From Pseudarthrobacter sp. C4D7 (lineage in GTDB: Bacteria; Actinomycetota; Actinomycetes; Actinomycetales; Micrococcaceae): a stretch of 64,000 nt of DNA. The notes beneath the pieces are model-generated. The model made no database searches. It had not been told where the DNA came from and saw nothing but the letters and a program-made list of their open reading frames with translations. Where the stretch lies: positions 1 through 64,000 of the forward strand of contig NZ_JABFMW010000020.1 of the NCBI RefSeq assembly GCF_013359725.1. Direction: 5' to 3'. Below, one piece after another: positions 36,608-44,592 of the stretch. Positions within the stretch are counted from its first letter, which is position 1, and every line of letters starts with the position of its first letter. Both the position numbers and the translations under genes were made by a program.

Positions 36608-38215
36608 CTAGAACCGTGACGTGCCGCGAAGCGGGCGCGGCCGGCCATCCGGGTCCACAATGAACCGGTAGATGGGATCGGCCCACAGCCGGTGGATCTG
36701 AGGTACAGGCTGGGGCGTATGGTGGCGGACCTGCCCAGCAGGACGGGGTTGCGAACGGCCGGCGCGGTGCCAATGGTCCAAGGCATCGGCTGCGCTGTTC
36801 CAAAGGTGGAGTTCGCCGCCGTCCGCCTGGAGCCGTGGGTCGTTGTGGTCAAGGCCCAGGTGCTCGGCCCAGAGCTGGAGGCGAAGCTTCCTGGCCAGCG
36901 GGTGGGTGCCAGGCCCGCCCCAACTCTCACCGGGTGTGTGGCCGGCCGAAGTGTCGATGACCGCACAGGTGAGTTCGCTGTCGGTTGTCCAGGAGCGGCG
37001 GTTGAAGTTGTCTGACCCGCAGGTGAACCAGGTGTCGTCGATGATGCAGATTTTGGCATGAACGTAGATGGGGGTTCCCTCGGTGTTCTCCAGGTCGAAC
37101 ACTCCCACCCTGTCCGGCGCGGCCCGGCGCAGCATGCTGAGGGCACGCAGTTGACCCAGGCGCTTGGGGGGTCCGCCAAGGGCACCGTCAGAGTCCGGGT
37201 ACCGGGGCACCACGATGATGACTTGCAGGCTGGGGTTGCGCTTGAGGGCGTCTGCAATGCCGGCTGCCACCTCGGTTGACCACAGGTACTGGTCCTCGAT
37301 GTAGATGAGTGAGCGGGCCTGGGCGAAAGCCTTCGCGTACGCCCTGGCTATGCTCCGTTCTCCGTTGGGAGCGAAAGGGAACGGAGGGTGCTTCACACCA
37401 TAGGTTCGCAGCAGCTGGACGGCGTGTGGGCCGGCCGGTGGCGGAGGCGGCGCGGCTTCCGGCAACGGTTTGGGGTGCCGCGGCATGCGGGCAAGTCGCT
37501 GCAGCAGCATCCGGTAGGGTGTTCTCCGGTCCAGCGGGTGGGGGTCGTTCCACCGTTCGGCGAACACGGCCAACACATCGGCTACGGCAGGGCCGCGCAG
37601 TTCAAGCGCGGCATCGTGCCACGGCGGCCGCTGCCCGTAGCGTGGATCCATCTTTACCGCTTGCGGGTCTCCCGTATGGCGGGCATCGTCGCGGCGGCTG
37701 TGTGAAAGGTCGATTCCCCCTACAAAAGCGACGTCGCGGGAGGGGTCGTCGCGACGTCGGATGACTACCAGTTTCTGATGGTGGGAACCGAAAAGACGGA
37801 CGCGCTGGTCCAGCAGCGCCTCCCCGCCGGCGTCGTTAATTTGGCGGCTGAGGAGCTCGTTTGACCGTCCGCTGATGGGGGCGGACACCCGTTCGCCGTG
37901 TGACCTCCAGACAAGGCCGCGTACTTCGACGCCGGACCGGGCCAGTTCCGCGAGCAGCCCGCCAATCGTCGTACCACCCGGTTCCAACTGCTCATCACCG
38001 TCACCGCGCCAGTCGGTGAACCAGACCCGGTCTCCAGCCTCCAGGGAGGACAGTTCTTCGTGCAGCCTGGAAAAGTAGGCTGCACCATGCACCAAGGGCG
38101 TCACGAGGTTGCCTTCCGACCACGGAGCAGAGTCCGTGCCATCCCGATGGATGCTTGAGGCGGGATTTCCGTGCTCGTTTCGACCCAGGAACCACTTGCG
38201 TGCCGTGCTGTCCAC
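36608..38215 (-). CDS. Phospholipase D-like protein
   Basis: The 535-residue protein has two HKD-type half-sites. The second is intact (H-A-K-I-C-I-I-D, followed by G-S-D-N-F-N-R-R). The first is H-Q-K-L-V-V-I-R-R-R-D, where the Asp expected after four residues is Arg and an Asp follows later. It may act on phospholipids or phosphodiesters; no signal peptide was found. The GTG start is preceded by GGAAGGAG. It lies 134 nt upstream of the MDR reductase on the same strand. Confidence 0.88.
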   Translation of the reverse strand: MDSTARKWFLGRNEHGNPASSIHRDGTDSAPWSEGNLVTPLVHGAAYFSRLHEELSSLEAGDRVWFTDWRGDGDEQLEPGGTTIGGLLAELARSGVEVRGLVWRSHGERVSAPISGRSNELLSRQINDAGGEALLDQRVRLFGSHHQKLVVIRRRDDPSRDVAFVGGIDLSHSRRDDARHTGDPQAVKMDPRYGQRPPWHDAALELRGPAVADVLAVFAERWNDPHPLDRRTPYRMLLQRLARMPRHPKPLPEAAPPPPPAGPHAVQLLRTYGVKHPPFPFAPNGERSIARAYAKAFAQARSLIYIEDQYLWSTEVAAGIADALKRNPSLQVIIVVPRYPDSDGALGGPPKRLGQLRALSMLRRAAPDRVGVFDLENTEGTPIYVHAKICIIDDTWFTCGSDNFNRRSWTTDSELTCAVIDTSAGHTPGESWGGPGTHPLARKLRLQLWAEHLGLDHNDPRLQADGGELHLWNSAADALDHWHRAGRSQPRPAGQVRHHTPQPVPQIHRLWADPIYRFIVDPDGRPRPLRGTSRF

Positions 38216-38394
38216 TTGGCGCTCCTTCCGGGGCCTGGGGACCAGGCCGTCGCGGAATCCAAACTAGCCTATGGCTGCGCACACACGGGCTGTTTCCTGG
38301 GGTGGACAACCCGTGATGGCGCAGCTGCGGTCCGGCCGCGTGGGAATAGGCTTGTCCCGGGCCGCTTCCAGCCCCCAAGAGAATGAGGCTCGGC

Positions 38395-38856
38395 ATGTCA
38401 TTGAAGGAACAGTTGAAGGGCGACGTAATTGCCCACATGAAGGCGGGGGACAAGGTCGCGCTCACCACTGTGCGCAACGTCCTCGGTGAGATTGAAACGC
38501 GCGAGAAGTCCGGGAAAGCTCCGGTTGAGCTGGACGACCGCCAGGTCACCGCGTTGCTGCAGAAAGAGGCTGCCAAGCGTCGGGAAACGGCTGCCACCTA
38601 TGCCGCTGCCGGTCACGATGACCGCGCGCAGGCGGAAATTGCCGAAGCGAAGGTCATCGAGGCCTATCTGCCCACGGCCCTGACCCGTGAAGAGGCCGAA
38701 GCCATCGTGGACGGAGTAATCGCCGGGCTGCAGGCTGACGGCGCTGAGCTGTCAGTCCGTTCCATGGGCGCGGTGATGAAATCCGTCACCCCCAAGATCG
38801 GCGGACGCTTCGATGGAAAGGCCGTCAGCGAGATGGTCAAGGCCCGTTTGGCCTGA
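38395..38856 (+). CDS. GatB/YqeY domain protein
   Basis: The 153-residue protein is a stand-alone YqeY domain, with L-K-G-D-V-I-A-H-M-K-A-G-D at the N-terminus and P-K-I-G-G-R-F-D-G-K near the C-terminus. The domain is shared with the tail of amidotransferase GatB and is thought to contact tRNA, but the free protein has no settled role. The ATG at 38395 has GAGG upstream; an in-frame ATG at 38383 is possible. Confidence 0.92.
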   Translation: MSLKEQLKGDVIAHMKAGDKVALTTVRNVLGEIETREKSGKAPVELDDRQVTALLQKEAAKRRETAATYAAAGHDDRAQAEIAEAKVIEAYLPTALTREEAEAIVDGVIAGLQADGAELSVRSMGAVMKSVTPKIGGRFDGKAVSEMVKARLA

Positions 38857-38969
38857 CTGCCGAGTAAGCATGCAGTCCGGATACCGACGCCGAGCGGTAA
38901 GCCCGGTGCGCGACACCCTGCCCGAAGGGGGATCCGACGGGGTGTTTCCGGTGCCCACCGCCGAGGTTG

Positions 38970-39020
38970 TTGTCAGTCTGATAATTACCTGGTAGCTTTT
39001 AATTATCAGATTGATAATTA
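38970..39020 (+). promoter_or_regulatory. pnuC promoter with palindromic operator, probable NrtR sites
   Basis: A -35 box TTGTCA (38970-38975) and a -10 box TAGCTT (38993-38998) are 17 bp apart. TGATAATTA occurs in the spacer at 38979-38987, and TAATTATCA/TGATAATTA form a perfect palindrome at 39000-39020 with spacer GAT, over the start of transcription and next to the ribosome site. The operon ends in an NrtR-type gene, so these are probably its operators. Confidence 0.78.
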
Positions 39021-39029
39021 GGAAAGGCG

Positions 39030-39698
39030 ATGGCGATGACGACGCTGCTCGACTGGATTAACTCCCCGGCAATTCCCAACCTCCTCGGTGCCCCTGTGAG
39101 CTGGATCGAAGTCATCGGGTTCGTCACCGGCGCAGCCTGCGTCTACGGCGTGGCCCGCCAGAAGCTGTGGAACTGGCCCGTTGGCATCCTGAACAACATC
39201 GCCTTCATCATGCTGTTCCTCGGTGCCGGCCTCTACGGCGAAACTGCCCTACAGGTGATTTTCGCCGCCGTCTCCGTGTACGGCTGGATCAACTGGGTCC
39301 GCGGAAGCGCAGACACCGCCACCAAGGACGACCTGCCCATACGGGACGCCGGCGGCAAGGAAGCCCTCCTGGGCATCGCCGCCACCGTGGCCGGCACGGC
39401 CGCCGTCGCCCTGGCCCTCACCCACGGCACCAACTCCCAGGTGCCATGGCCTGACGCCTTCGTCCTGACCGCATCCCTGCTGGCCACCTACGGCCAGGCC
39501 AGGAAAATCTTCCAGCACTGGTACGTCTGGATCCTCATCGACCTCGTCTCCATTCCGCTGTACTTCAGCCGCGGACTGGCGCTGACCGGCATCCTCTACA
39601 TCGGCTTCCTGGCCCTGTGCATCTACGGCCTCGTCGACTGGAAGCGCACCCGCACCACCGAAACCATCACCGCCACCACCGTCCCCGCAGGAGCCTGA
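39030..39698 (+). CDS. pnuC: Nicotinamide riboside transporter PnuC
   Basis: The 222-residue membrane protein has about seven helices and the PnuC motifs W-P-V-G-I-L-N-N-I and Y-G-W-I-N-W in the first half and D-L-V-S-I-P-L-Y in the second. It lets nicotinamide riboside into the cell by facilitated diffusion, trapped by the kinase encoded next. An AGGAAAGG site precedes the two close ATG codons (39030 and 39036). It is the first gene of the NAD salvage operon. Confidence 0.95.
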   Translation: MAMTTLLDWINSPAIPNLLGAPVSWIEVIGFVTGAACVYGVARQKLWNWPVGILNNIAFIMLFLGAGLYGETALQVIFAAVSVYGWINWVRGSADTATKDDLPIRDAGGKEALLGIAATVAGTAAVALALTHGTNSQVPWPDAFVLTASLLATYGQARKIFQHWYVWILIDLVSIPLYFSRGLALTGILYIGFLALCIYGLVDWKRTRTTETITATTVPAGA

Positions 39699-39699
39699 C

Positions 39700-40806
39700 A
39701 TGTTCACCCAGTCCATGGTCATCGGCAAGTTCTACCCGCCGCACGCTGGCCACGCCCACCTGATAGCTGCTGCCGCCGCGCAGTCCACTAAGGTCGCCGT
39801 CCTCGTTCTGGGCACCCGGTTCGAATCCATCACCGTCACCGAGCGGGCCACGTGGCTGGCTGCCGAATTCAGGGACACCAACGTCCAGGTGATCGCCATG
39901 CCGAACGACTGCCCCGAAGACTACAACTCAGAGGAAATCTGGAAGGCGCAGAACGAGCTGATGCGCCTGGCCCTGAAATCGCAGGGGATCAAGACCATTG
40001 ACGCCGTCTTCTCGTCCGAGGAATACGGTGCCCAGCTCGCCGGCTACTTCGGGGCGGAACACGTGCTCGTTGACCTGACCCGGGCTACCTACCCGGTCAG
40101 CGGCACGCTCTGCCGCGACGACCTGGCCGCAGCGTGGCCCTACGTGATCGCCCCGGCCCGGCAGGCACTCGCCACCCGGATCATCATCGTCGGTGCCGAA
40201 TCCACCGGCACCACGACTCTCACCAAGGCCCTGATGGAGCACTACCGCCCCCGTTTCCCCCGGATCGCGGATGTGCCCGAGTACGGCCGGGACTACACCT
40301 ACGAAAAATTCGATGCCCTCCGGGCCGGGCGCCCCAATGCCGAGCTGGCGGACATGGTCTGGACAGCGCAGGACTTCAGCGTCATCGCCACCCGCCAGAA
40401 CGAACTGGAGAACGCCGCCGCGGACACCTGCCCGCTGGTCATTGCCGACACAGACGCCCTGGCCACCACGCTGTGGGAACGGTTCTACCTGGGGGAGCGC
40501 AGTTATGGCTCCTACCGCGCCATGGACAACCTGCCGCGCCGTGACCTGTACCTCATCACCGACCATGAGGGGGTGGAATTCGAAGACGACGGCTGGCGCG
40601 AAGGCGAACACCGCCGGGCCGAGATGACTGAATGGTTCAAGGAGACCCTGACGGAGGAGGGACACTCCTGGATCCTGCTCACCGGTGACCATGATCGGCG
40701 CATGAAGACCGCGACTGAAATCATTGACTTGCTCCTTTCCCAGCGCAACGGCTTCACCTCTCCGCCCTGGGCAACCCGCACTGTCATGGAAGGAGCGAGT
40801 TTATGA
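39700..40806 (+). CDS. nadR: NadR-type NMN adenylyltransferase / nicotinamide riboside kinase
   Basis: The 368-residue protein has the nucleotidyltransferase motif G-K-F-Y-P-P-H-A-G-H (His15 and His18) and, in its second half, a P-loop G-A-E-S-T-G-T-T-T-L for the ribosylnicotinamide kinase. The N-terminal repressor domain of enteric NadR is missing, so regulation must come from another protein. It phosphorylates imported riboside to NMN and can adenylate it to NAD. It begins 1 nt after the pnuC stop. Confidence 0.94.
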   Translation: MFTQSMVIGKFYPPHAGHAHLIAAAAAQSTKVAVLVLGTRFESITVTERATWLAAEFRDTNVQVIAMPNDCPEDYNSEEIWKAQNELMRLALKSQGIKTIDAVFSSEEYGAQLAGYFGAEHVLVDLTRATYPVSGTLCRDDLAAAWPYVIAPARQALATRIIIVGAESTGTTTLTKALMEHYRPRFPRIADVPEYGRDYTYEKFDALRAGRPNAELADMVWTAQDFSVIATRQNELENAAADTCPLVIADTDALATTLWERFYLGERSYGSYRAMDNLPRRDLYLITDHEGVEFEDDGWREGEHRRAEMTEWFKETLTEEGHSWILLTGDHDRRMKTATEIIDLLLSQRNGFTSPPWATRTVMEGASL

Positions 40807-41558
40807 ACGGCCCGCAGACGGAGGAAAACTACCTGGAGTCCTACAACCCCGGGGACTACCCCCCGGTTGCACTGGCTGCTGACCTGGTGGTTTTCGCCGT
40901 CGCGGGCAGCGTCCTTCACGTGGCCCTCGTGCGCCGGGGTACCCACCCGTTCAGGGACAGGCTCGCCCTTCCGGGAGGGTTCGTAGGGCCACGGGAGTCT
41001 GCCGAGGATGCCGCCCGCCGTGAACTGGCCGAGGAAACCGGCCTGGACCTTGGCGGCCTTCTGGTCCACATTGAGCAGCTTGCCACCTACAGTGCCCCGC
41101 TTCGGGATCCCCGTATGCGGGTTGTCTCCACTGCCCATCTGGTCCTGCTGGCCACCAACGGCAGCACCCTGCCCGCGCTGGCCGGAGCGGGCGATGCAGC
41201 GGACGCCGGCTGGTACCCGGCCCATGAGATCCTCGCTGGAAAACCCGGAGGGCAGTTGGCCTTTGACCACTCCGTCATCCTGCTGGACGGCCTGAACCGG
41301 CTAGCAGGAAAGATGGAATACACCACCGTTGCCACCCAGCTTCTGCCCGGGGAATTCACCCTGACACAGCTGCGCACCGTCTACGAGGCGGTATGGAATT
41401 CGCCGATGGCACCCGGTAACTTCACGCGCAAAATGACACCCCAGCTTGAGGACACCGGGCAGAAGACCCGCACCGCCGGTGGGGGAGCGCCGGCCACCCT
41501 GTTCCGCGCCACAGACAGGCATATCCATCCGCCCCTGGCCAGGCCCCGCACCCCGTAG
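40803..41558 (+). CDS. NrtR-type NUDIX transcriptional regulator
   Basis: The 251-residue protein joins an N-terminal NUDIX domain with an intact box (G-x5-E-x7-R-E-L-A-E-E-T-G-L) to a C-terminal winged-helix region (F-T-L-T-Q-L-R-T-V-Y-E-A-V). This is the NrtR plan, in which ADP-ribose-type ligands release the repressor from NAD genes. Because the NUDIX box is complete it may also hydrolyse ADP-ribose. AAGGAG precedes the ATG, and the start overlaps the nadR stop by 4 nt. Confidence 0.9.
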   Translation: MNGPQTEENYLESYNPGDYPPVALAADLVVFAVAGSVLHVALVRRGTHPFRDRLALPGGFVGPRESAEDAARRELAEETGLDLGGLLVHIEQLATYSAPLRDPRMRVVSTAHLVLLATNGSTLPALAGAGDAADAGWYPAHEILAGKPGGQLAFDHSVILLDGLNRLAGKMEYTTVATQLLPGEFTLTQLRTVYEAVWNSPMAPGNFTRKMTPQLEDTGQKTRTAGGGAPATLFRATDRHIHPPLARPRTP

Positions 41559-41961
41559 GCGTCTGCAGGCGGATGTGGCGGCGGGTTCATCTGACTGGGC
41601 GCTGTTTTGGGGCTTGGGTGAAGCCACGGAGAATCACTATGGAAAGATACTCGCCCTGAGCGAGCACGAACCGGCGACGGTACTCTAACGAGGTTCGACG
41701 GTGAGCAAAGCTTCCGAACGACCGGCCCTGCTGGGCGGTAAGCGCTCGGCCTAGCTAGGGCCACATGGGTGTCGCGGGTGACAGTCGTGGGAAGCGCTCC
41801 GCTACCGGCCTTGGTAGGGCTCCGCTTCAGGGTTCCAACATGTCCGTTGCAGCCCTGAAGGTGGCCGCGTTCGCCCTGACCGGTCCGCGTCTATGCTCAC
41901 CGAAGCCATCTACCCGCCGCCGACTCGATGAACCGGATGCTACGCAGTTGGGGGCAGTGGT
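41559..41961. other. Gene-free stretch after the NAD operon
   Basis: No open frame here has a recognisable product, a good ribosome site or neighbours that support it. Short frames such as 41765-42034 (plus) look random. It lies between two convergent genes and forms the left edge of the low-GC region. I saw no clear terminator or repeat. Confidence 0.5.
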
Positions 41962-42762
41962 TCAGGACTCTAACCGCATTGAATCGTGCCAGCCACCCAC
42001 GGCGTCCTCAGGAGGCTCCAGCAATCCGAACTGATATGCCCGCTGGACAGCCATAAGGCGATCGCGCACATCCAACTTGCGGTAGATGTGTTCCAAGTGT
42101 TTTTCGGCTGTGCGTGATGAGATGCCCAGTCGTCTTGCCAGACTTTCCGCCGTGAGTCCCTTGCTAAGCAGAGTCAAAATTGCCATCTCACGAAGCGTCA
42201 ATTCCTGCTCTGCATTTTGCCGGGAGGCCGCCGCACTTATGAGCGCGAGAGCGAGGTACCGAGTTAATCCCGTGAGCACTGGTTGCAGCAACCTGGCCAG
42301 ATCGAACTCTTGCTCGCTGAAGTCGTCCGGTCGTTGGACCAAGTACGAGTGCAGGTCTTCACTCCCAAGCTGCAACGGAATGGAAAGTTGGTGGTTTACA
42401 TTCCAGGGCCGCGCGAGCTCGTCCCATTCCCGCTTGATGCCGGCGTTGGCAATGGCGGCAGGAACCCGTCCAATGGATTGGGGGTCCGTTATCCGGGTGA
42501 CCGCATGCCAGCGCAAGAGGGGCTGATTCCTGAAGTCGAAGTCTCCAGGCGGTTTTTCCGGGATGTATCCGGCCGGCCAGCAGTTAATGATGCGATTGTC
42601 CCAGTGATGTTGCACCTGGTTGCGGGTACAGCAGGCACCGAAAAATGACTCAGTTAAAAGGGATAGAAGTTGCTCCTCGAAGTGCGGGGAGCGGGCCGGC
42701 TGGTGGAGGACATCTCCAATGAACTCCAGCCACTTACGGTACTGCGTATCATTACGCTCCAC
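41962..42762 (-). CDS. LuxR family transcriptional regulator with unrecognised sensor domain
   Basis: The 266-residue protein ends in a LuxR/GerE helix-turn-helix (L-T-L-R-E-M-A-I-L-T-L-L-S-K-G near residue 190, then S-S-R-T-A-E-K-H-L-E-H-I-Y-R-K-L). The first 180 residues match no domain I can name and contain many aromatic residues. No receiver domain is present, so it is not a standard response regulator. The GTG start is 6 nt behind TAAGAT (42769-42774, minus strand). Base composition is lower in GC than the core genes. Confidence 0.85.
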   Translation of the reverse strand: MERNDTQYRKWLEFIGDVLHQPARSPHFEEQLLSLLTESFFGACCTRNQVQHHWDNRIINCWPAGYIPEKPPGDFDFRNQPLLRWHAVTRITDPQSIGRVPAAIANAGIKREWDELARPWNVNHQLSIPLQLGSEDLHSYLVQRPDDFSEQEFDLARLLQPVLTGLTRYLALALISAAASRQNAEQELTLREMAILTLLSKGLTAESLARRLGISSRTAEKHLEHIYRKLDVRDRLMAVQRAYQFGLLEPPEDAVGGWHDSMRLES

Positions 42763-42799
42763 GCGTGAATCTTAGGCGAGCACGTGTCACGAGGACACT

Positions 42800-42837
42800 G
42801 GACTGCCTACCCAAAGCAGACATTGGGTAGGCAGTCC
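42800..42837. repeat. Perfect inverted repeat in the low-GC region
   Basis: Arms 42800-42814 and 42823-42837 are exact reverse complements of 15 bp, with an 8-nt spacer. It lies 110 nt past the stop of the secreted protein gene and 38 nt upstream of the LuxR start. It may be a terminator without a T tract or a regulatory site of the LuxR gene. Confidence 0.6.
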
Positions 42838-42946
42838 TCGCCACACCGAAGACCAGCCAGTGGACAGATGGTTGCGGCATTAATCGCGTCCAGAGGAGCG
42901 GCCCATGCTCTGCGCAGGGCAGCTAGGGTCTCTCCGATCTGCATTT

Positions 42947-43438
42947 CTAGGTCAGTGCGGCGCAAACGTTCACTGCCGGTCCAGAGGTGCTCACCAATGT
43001 CCACGTCCCGTCTTTTTCAATGTTGTAGACAACTGTCCCGGTGTATTGAGTAGTACTCGGGCCTGCCGGCATATCGGAGGGGAAGAAAATCAGCCCGTTA
43101 TGGCCACTTGCTCTAGCGGTGTATGTGCCGTCCGGGTTGCGAGTCGTATTGGAAACTGAACCGCTCGTATTGAAGGAAATGGACTTGCCGTTCTCCAGGT
43201 TTGTGTAGGTCAGAAGGACGCCCTTGCCGGCTGAGATCATCCGGACCAAGTGCCCCTCCCTGTCGTAGAACTCCTTAGTGTGCAGGTTGCCTCCAGAGCT
43301 GTAGATCTGCAGTTCGAAGCCGCAACCCAGTCCGGGATCCAGGATAACTGGGTCAGCTGCCTGGACTGGCTGGGCTACGACAAGCGAGGCGGCCATAAAG
43401 GTGACGGCGGACACAATGGGCAAAGCTTTGCTTCTCAT
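42947..43438 (-). CDS. Secreted protein of unknown function
   Basis: The 163-residue protein has a signal peptide with Arg/Lys start, a hydrophobic core and a likely cut after A-Q-P-V-Q-A-A near residue 28. The mature part is rich in Gly, Thr and Ser and predicted to be beta strands. It has two Cys, one near its beginning (G-L-G-C-G-F) and one near the end (V-N-V-C-A-A-L), which could form a disulfide. No enzymatic motif is seen. GAAGAGAG precedes the ATG. It lies in the low-GC region. Confidence 0.78.
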   Translation of the reverse strand: MRSKALPIVSAVTFMAASLVVAQPVQAADPVILDPGLGCGFELQIYSSGGNLHTKEFYDREGHLVRMISAGKGVLLTYTNLENGKSISFNTSGSVSNTTRNPDGTYTARASGHNGLIFFPSDMPAGPSTTQYTGTVVYNIEKDGTWTLVSTSGPAVNVCAALT

Positions 43439-44298
43439 GATGCTCTCTTCAAGATTTCTGGCTGATTAGAGTTGACTTCCAAGAAGGAAGTGCATCTGCG
43501 GTGACGGGAACGCCCCCGCGCAACCGGACCAGAAGCGTGGCCTACGGATAGGCTGGTTCGTGGTCAGCGAATACAGGACCGTGCGTGAACTTCGGGTGGT
43601 TCGACTGCCTGCTGTTTCCAGAATAGGAAAATGGAGAAGGTGTTTCTGTAAGTACTTCTACGTACGGACACGAGCGCCGATACGTGTTATGTCCTAGGGC
43701 TACCCCGGGTCCAGGGGGATATCAGCCGTCCGGAATGCGCTGGCAGTCTCACGAAGGGCCAATAGGCTTTTGGTATTGCCCCCGGACGGTCCAGCTGCAA
43801 AATCCACGACCTCGTCGCCGTATCGCAGGCGATCGAGCATCTTGTCCTTTTCTGGGCTGCTGAACTTCGACCCACATATCTGAGTGACAGGGCAACAGGC
43901 TTTGAGTACTTGATCCGACGCAAATCTTAACGAGTGTGTACGGTCGTGATGAGGTTCGATTCTGTATGCGAATCGTGGAGTGTCAGCGCGCTGCTCAGGA
44001 GAAATATAACGTCGGCTCCGGATCAGTCATGGACGCCACAGACGCACTGGTCGAGCCTCCTCAAGTCTTACACCTGATCAGCTAGCTGCCTCCTTCCATG
44101 GTGGATCGTCTGCATGCGCTAAAGACTCTGTTGAGTGATGCCGAGGCCCAAGTATGTTGGCGCGGTAATAGAACCATTTTTGCGGGGGGGGTGTCCGTCG
44201 ATACGGGCCACGCGAACTGCCATGTGCCTTCGCCGGCTTGAGGCCCCGCACATAGTTCGCACGCTAGGAAAGCAGCCCACGTGGTTGGTGACACAAAA
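43439..44298. other. Low-GC stretch without a supported gene
   Basis: About 860 bases carry no convincing gene. A 78-codon frame at 43687-43923 (minus) and short frames near 44119-44312 have no ribosome site or family features. A line counted by hand (43921-43980) is 28 of 60 G+C, well below the core. It probably holds decayed or transferred DNA next to the tRNA gene. Confidence 0.5.
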
Positions 44299-44331
44299 AA
44301 GCCCCGGAACATCAGTGATGTTCCGGGGCTT
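44299..44331 (-). terminator. Terminator of tRNA-Leu
   Basis: A strong stem (44299-44314 with 44316-44331, opening to a small central loop) is followed on the minus strand by a run of T residues. It starts 7 nt after the tRNA 3' end and is a typical intrinsic terminator. Confidence 0.9.
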
Positions 44332-44338
44332 CCGATTG

Positions 44339-44421
44339 TGCGCGGAGGGGGACTTGAACCCCCACCCCCTTTCGAGGACTAGCACCTCAAGCTAGCGCGT
44401 CTGCCATTCCGCCACCCGCGC
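44339..44421 (-). tRNA. tRNA-Leu (anticodon GAG)
   Basis: On the minus strand the sequence folds as a class II tRNA. The acceptor arm pairs GCGCGGG with TCCGCGC, the anticodon stem CTAGC/GCTAG encloses the loop TTGAGGT with anticodon GAG, there is a long variable arm, and a GGGGG/CCCCC T-arm carries TTCAAGT. The discriminator base is A, as expected for leucine, and the CCA end is not encoded. It marks the right edge of the low-GC region. Confidence 0.95.
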
Positions 44422-44592
44422 AGGTGGTATTTCGGGAAGCCGTCCCGCCTTTCAGCGTTTCGCGCCTCTCCGAAGCAGCGAGAAAAACTCTAACATGACT
44501 TTCCGGGAACAACGAATCGGGGCGAATGGGTAGGCTGAGGAGAGTGGTTTGAGTCCAACGCCACCCAGTCATTCCCTACCAAGGAGCCACCA

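Noticed and set aside
43687..43923. Minus-strand frame of 78 codons in the low-GC region
   Set aside because: No ribosome site, no TAnnnT box at leaderless distance and no recognisable domain.
41559..44338. Prophage or insertion sequence at tRNA-Leu
   Set aside because: No integrase, transposase, terminal repeats or second copy of the tRNA end was found.
44119..44385. Minus-strand frame overlapping the tRNA-Leu gene
   Set aside because: It covers the tRNA and its terminator, so coding use is very unlikely.
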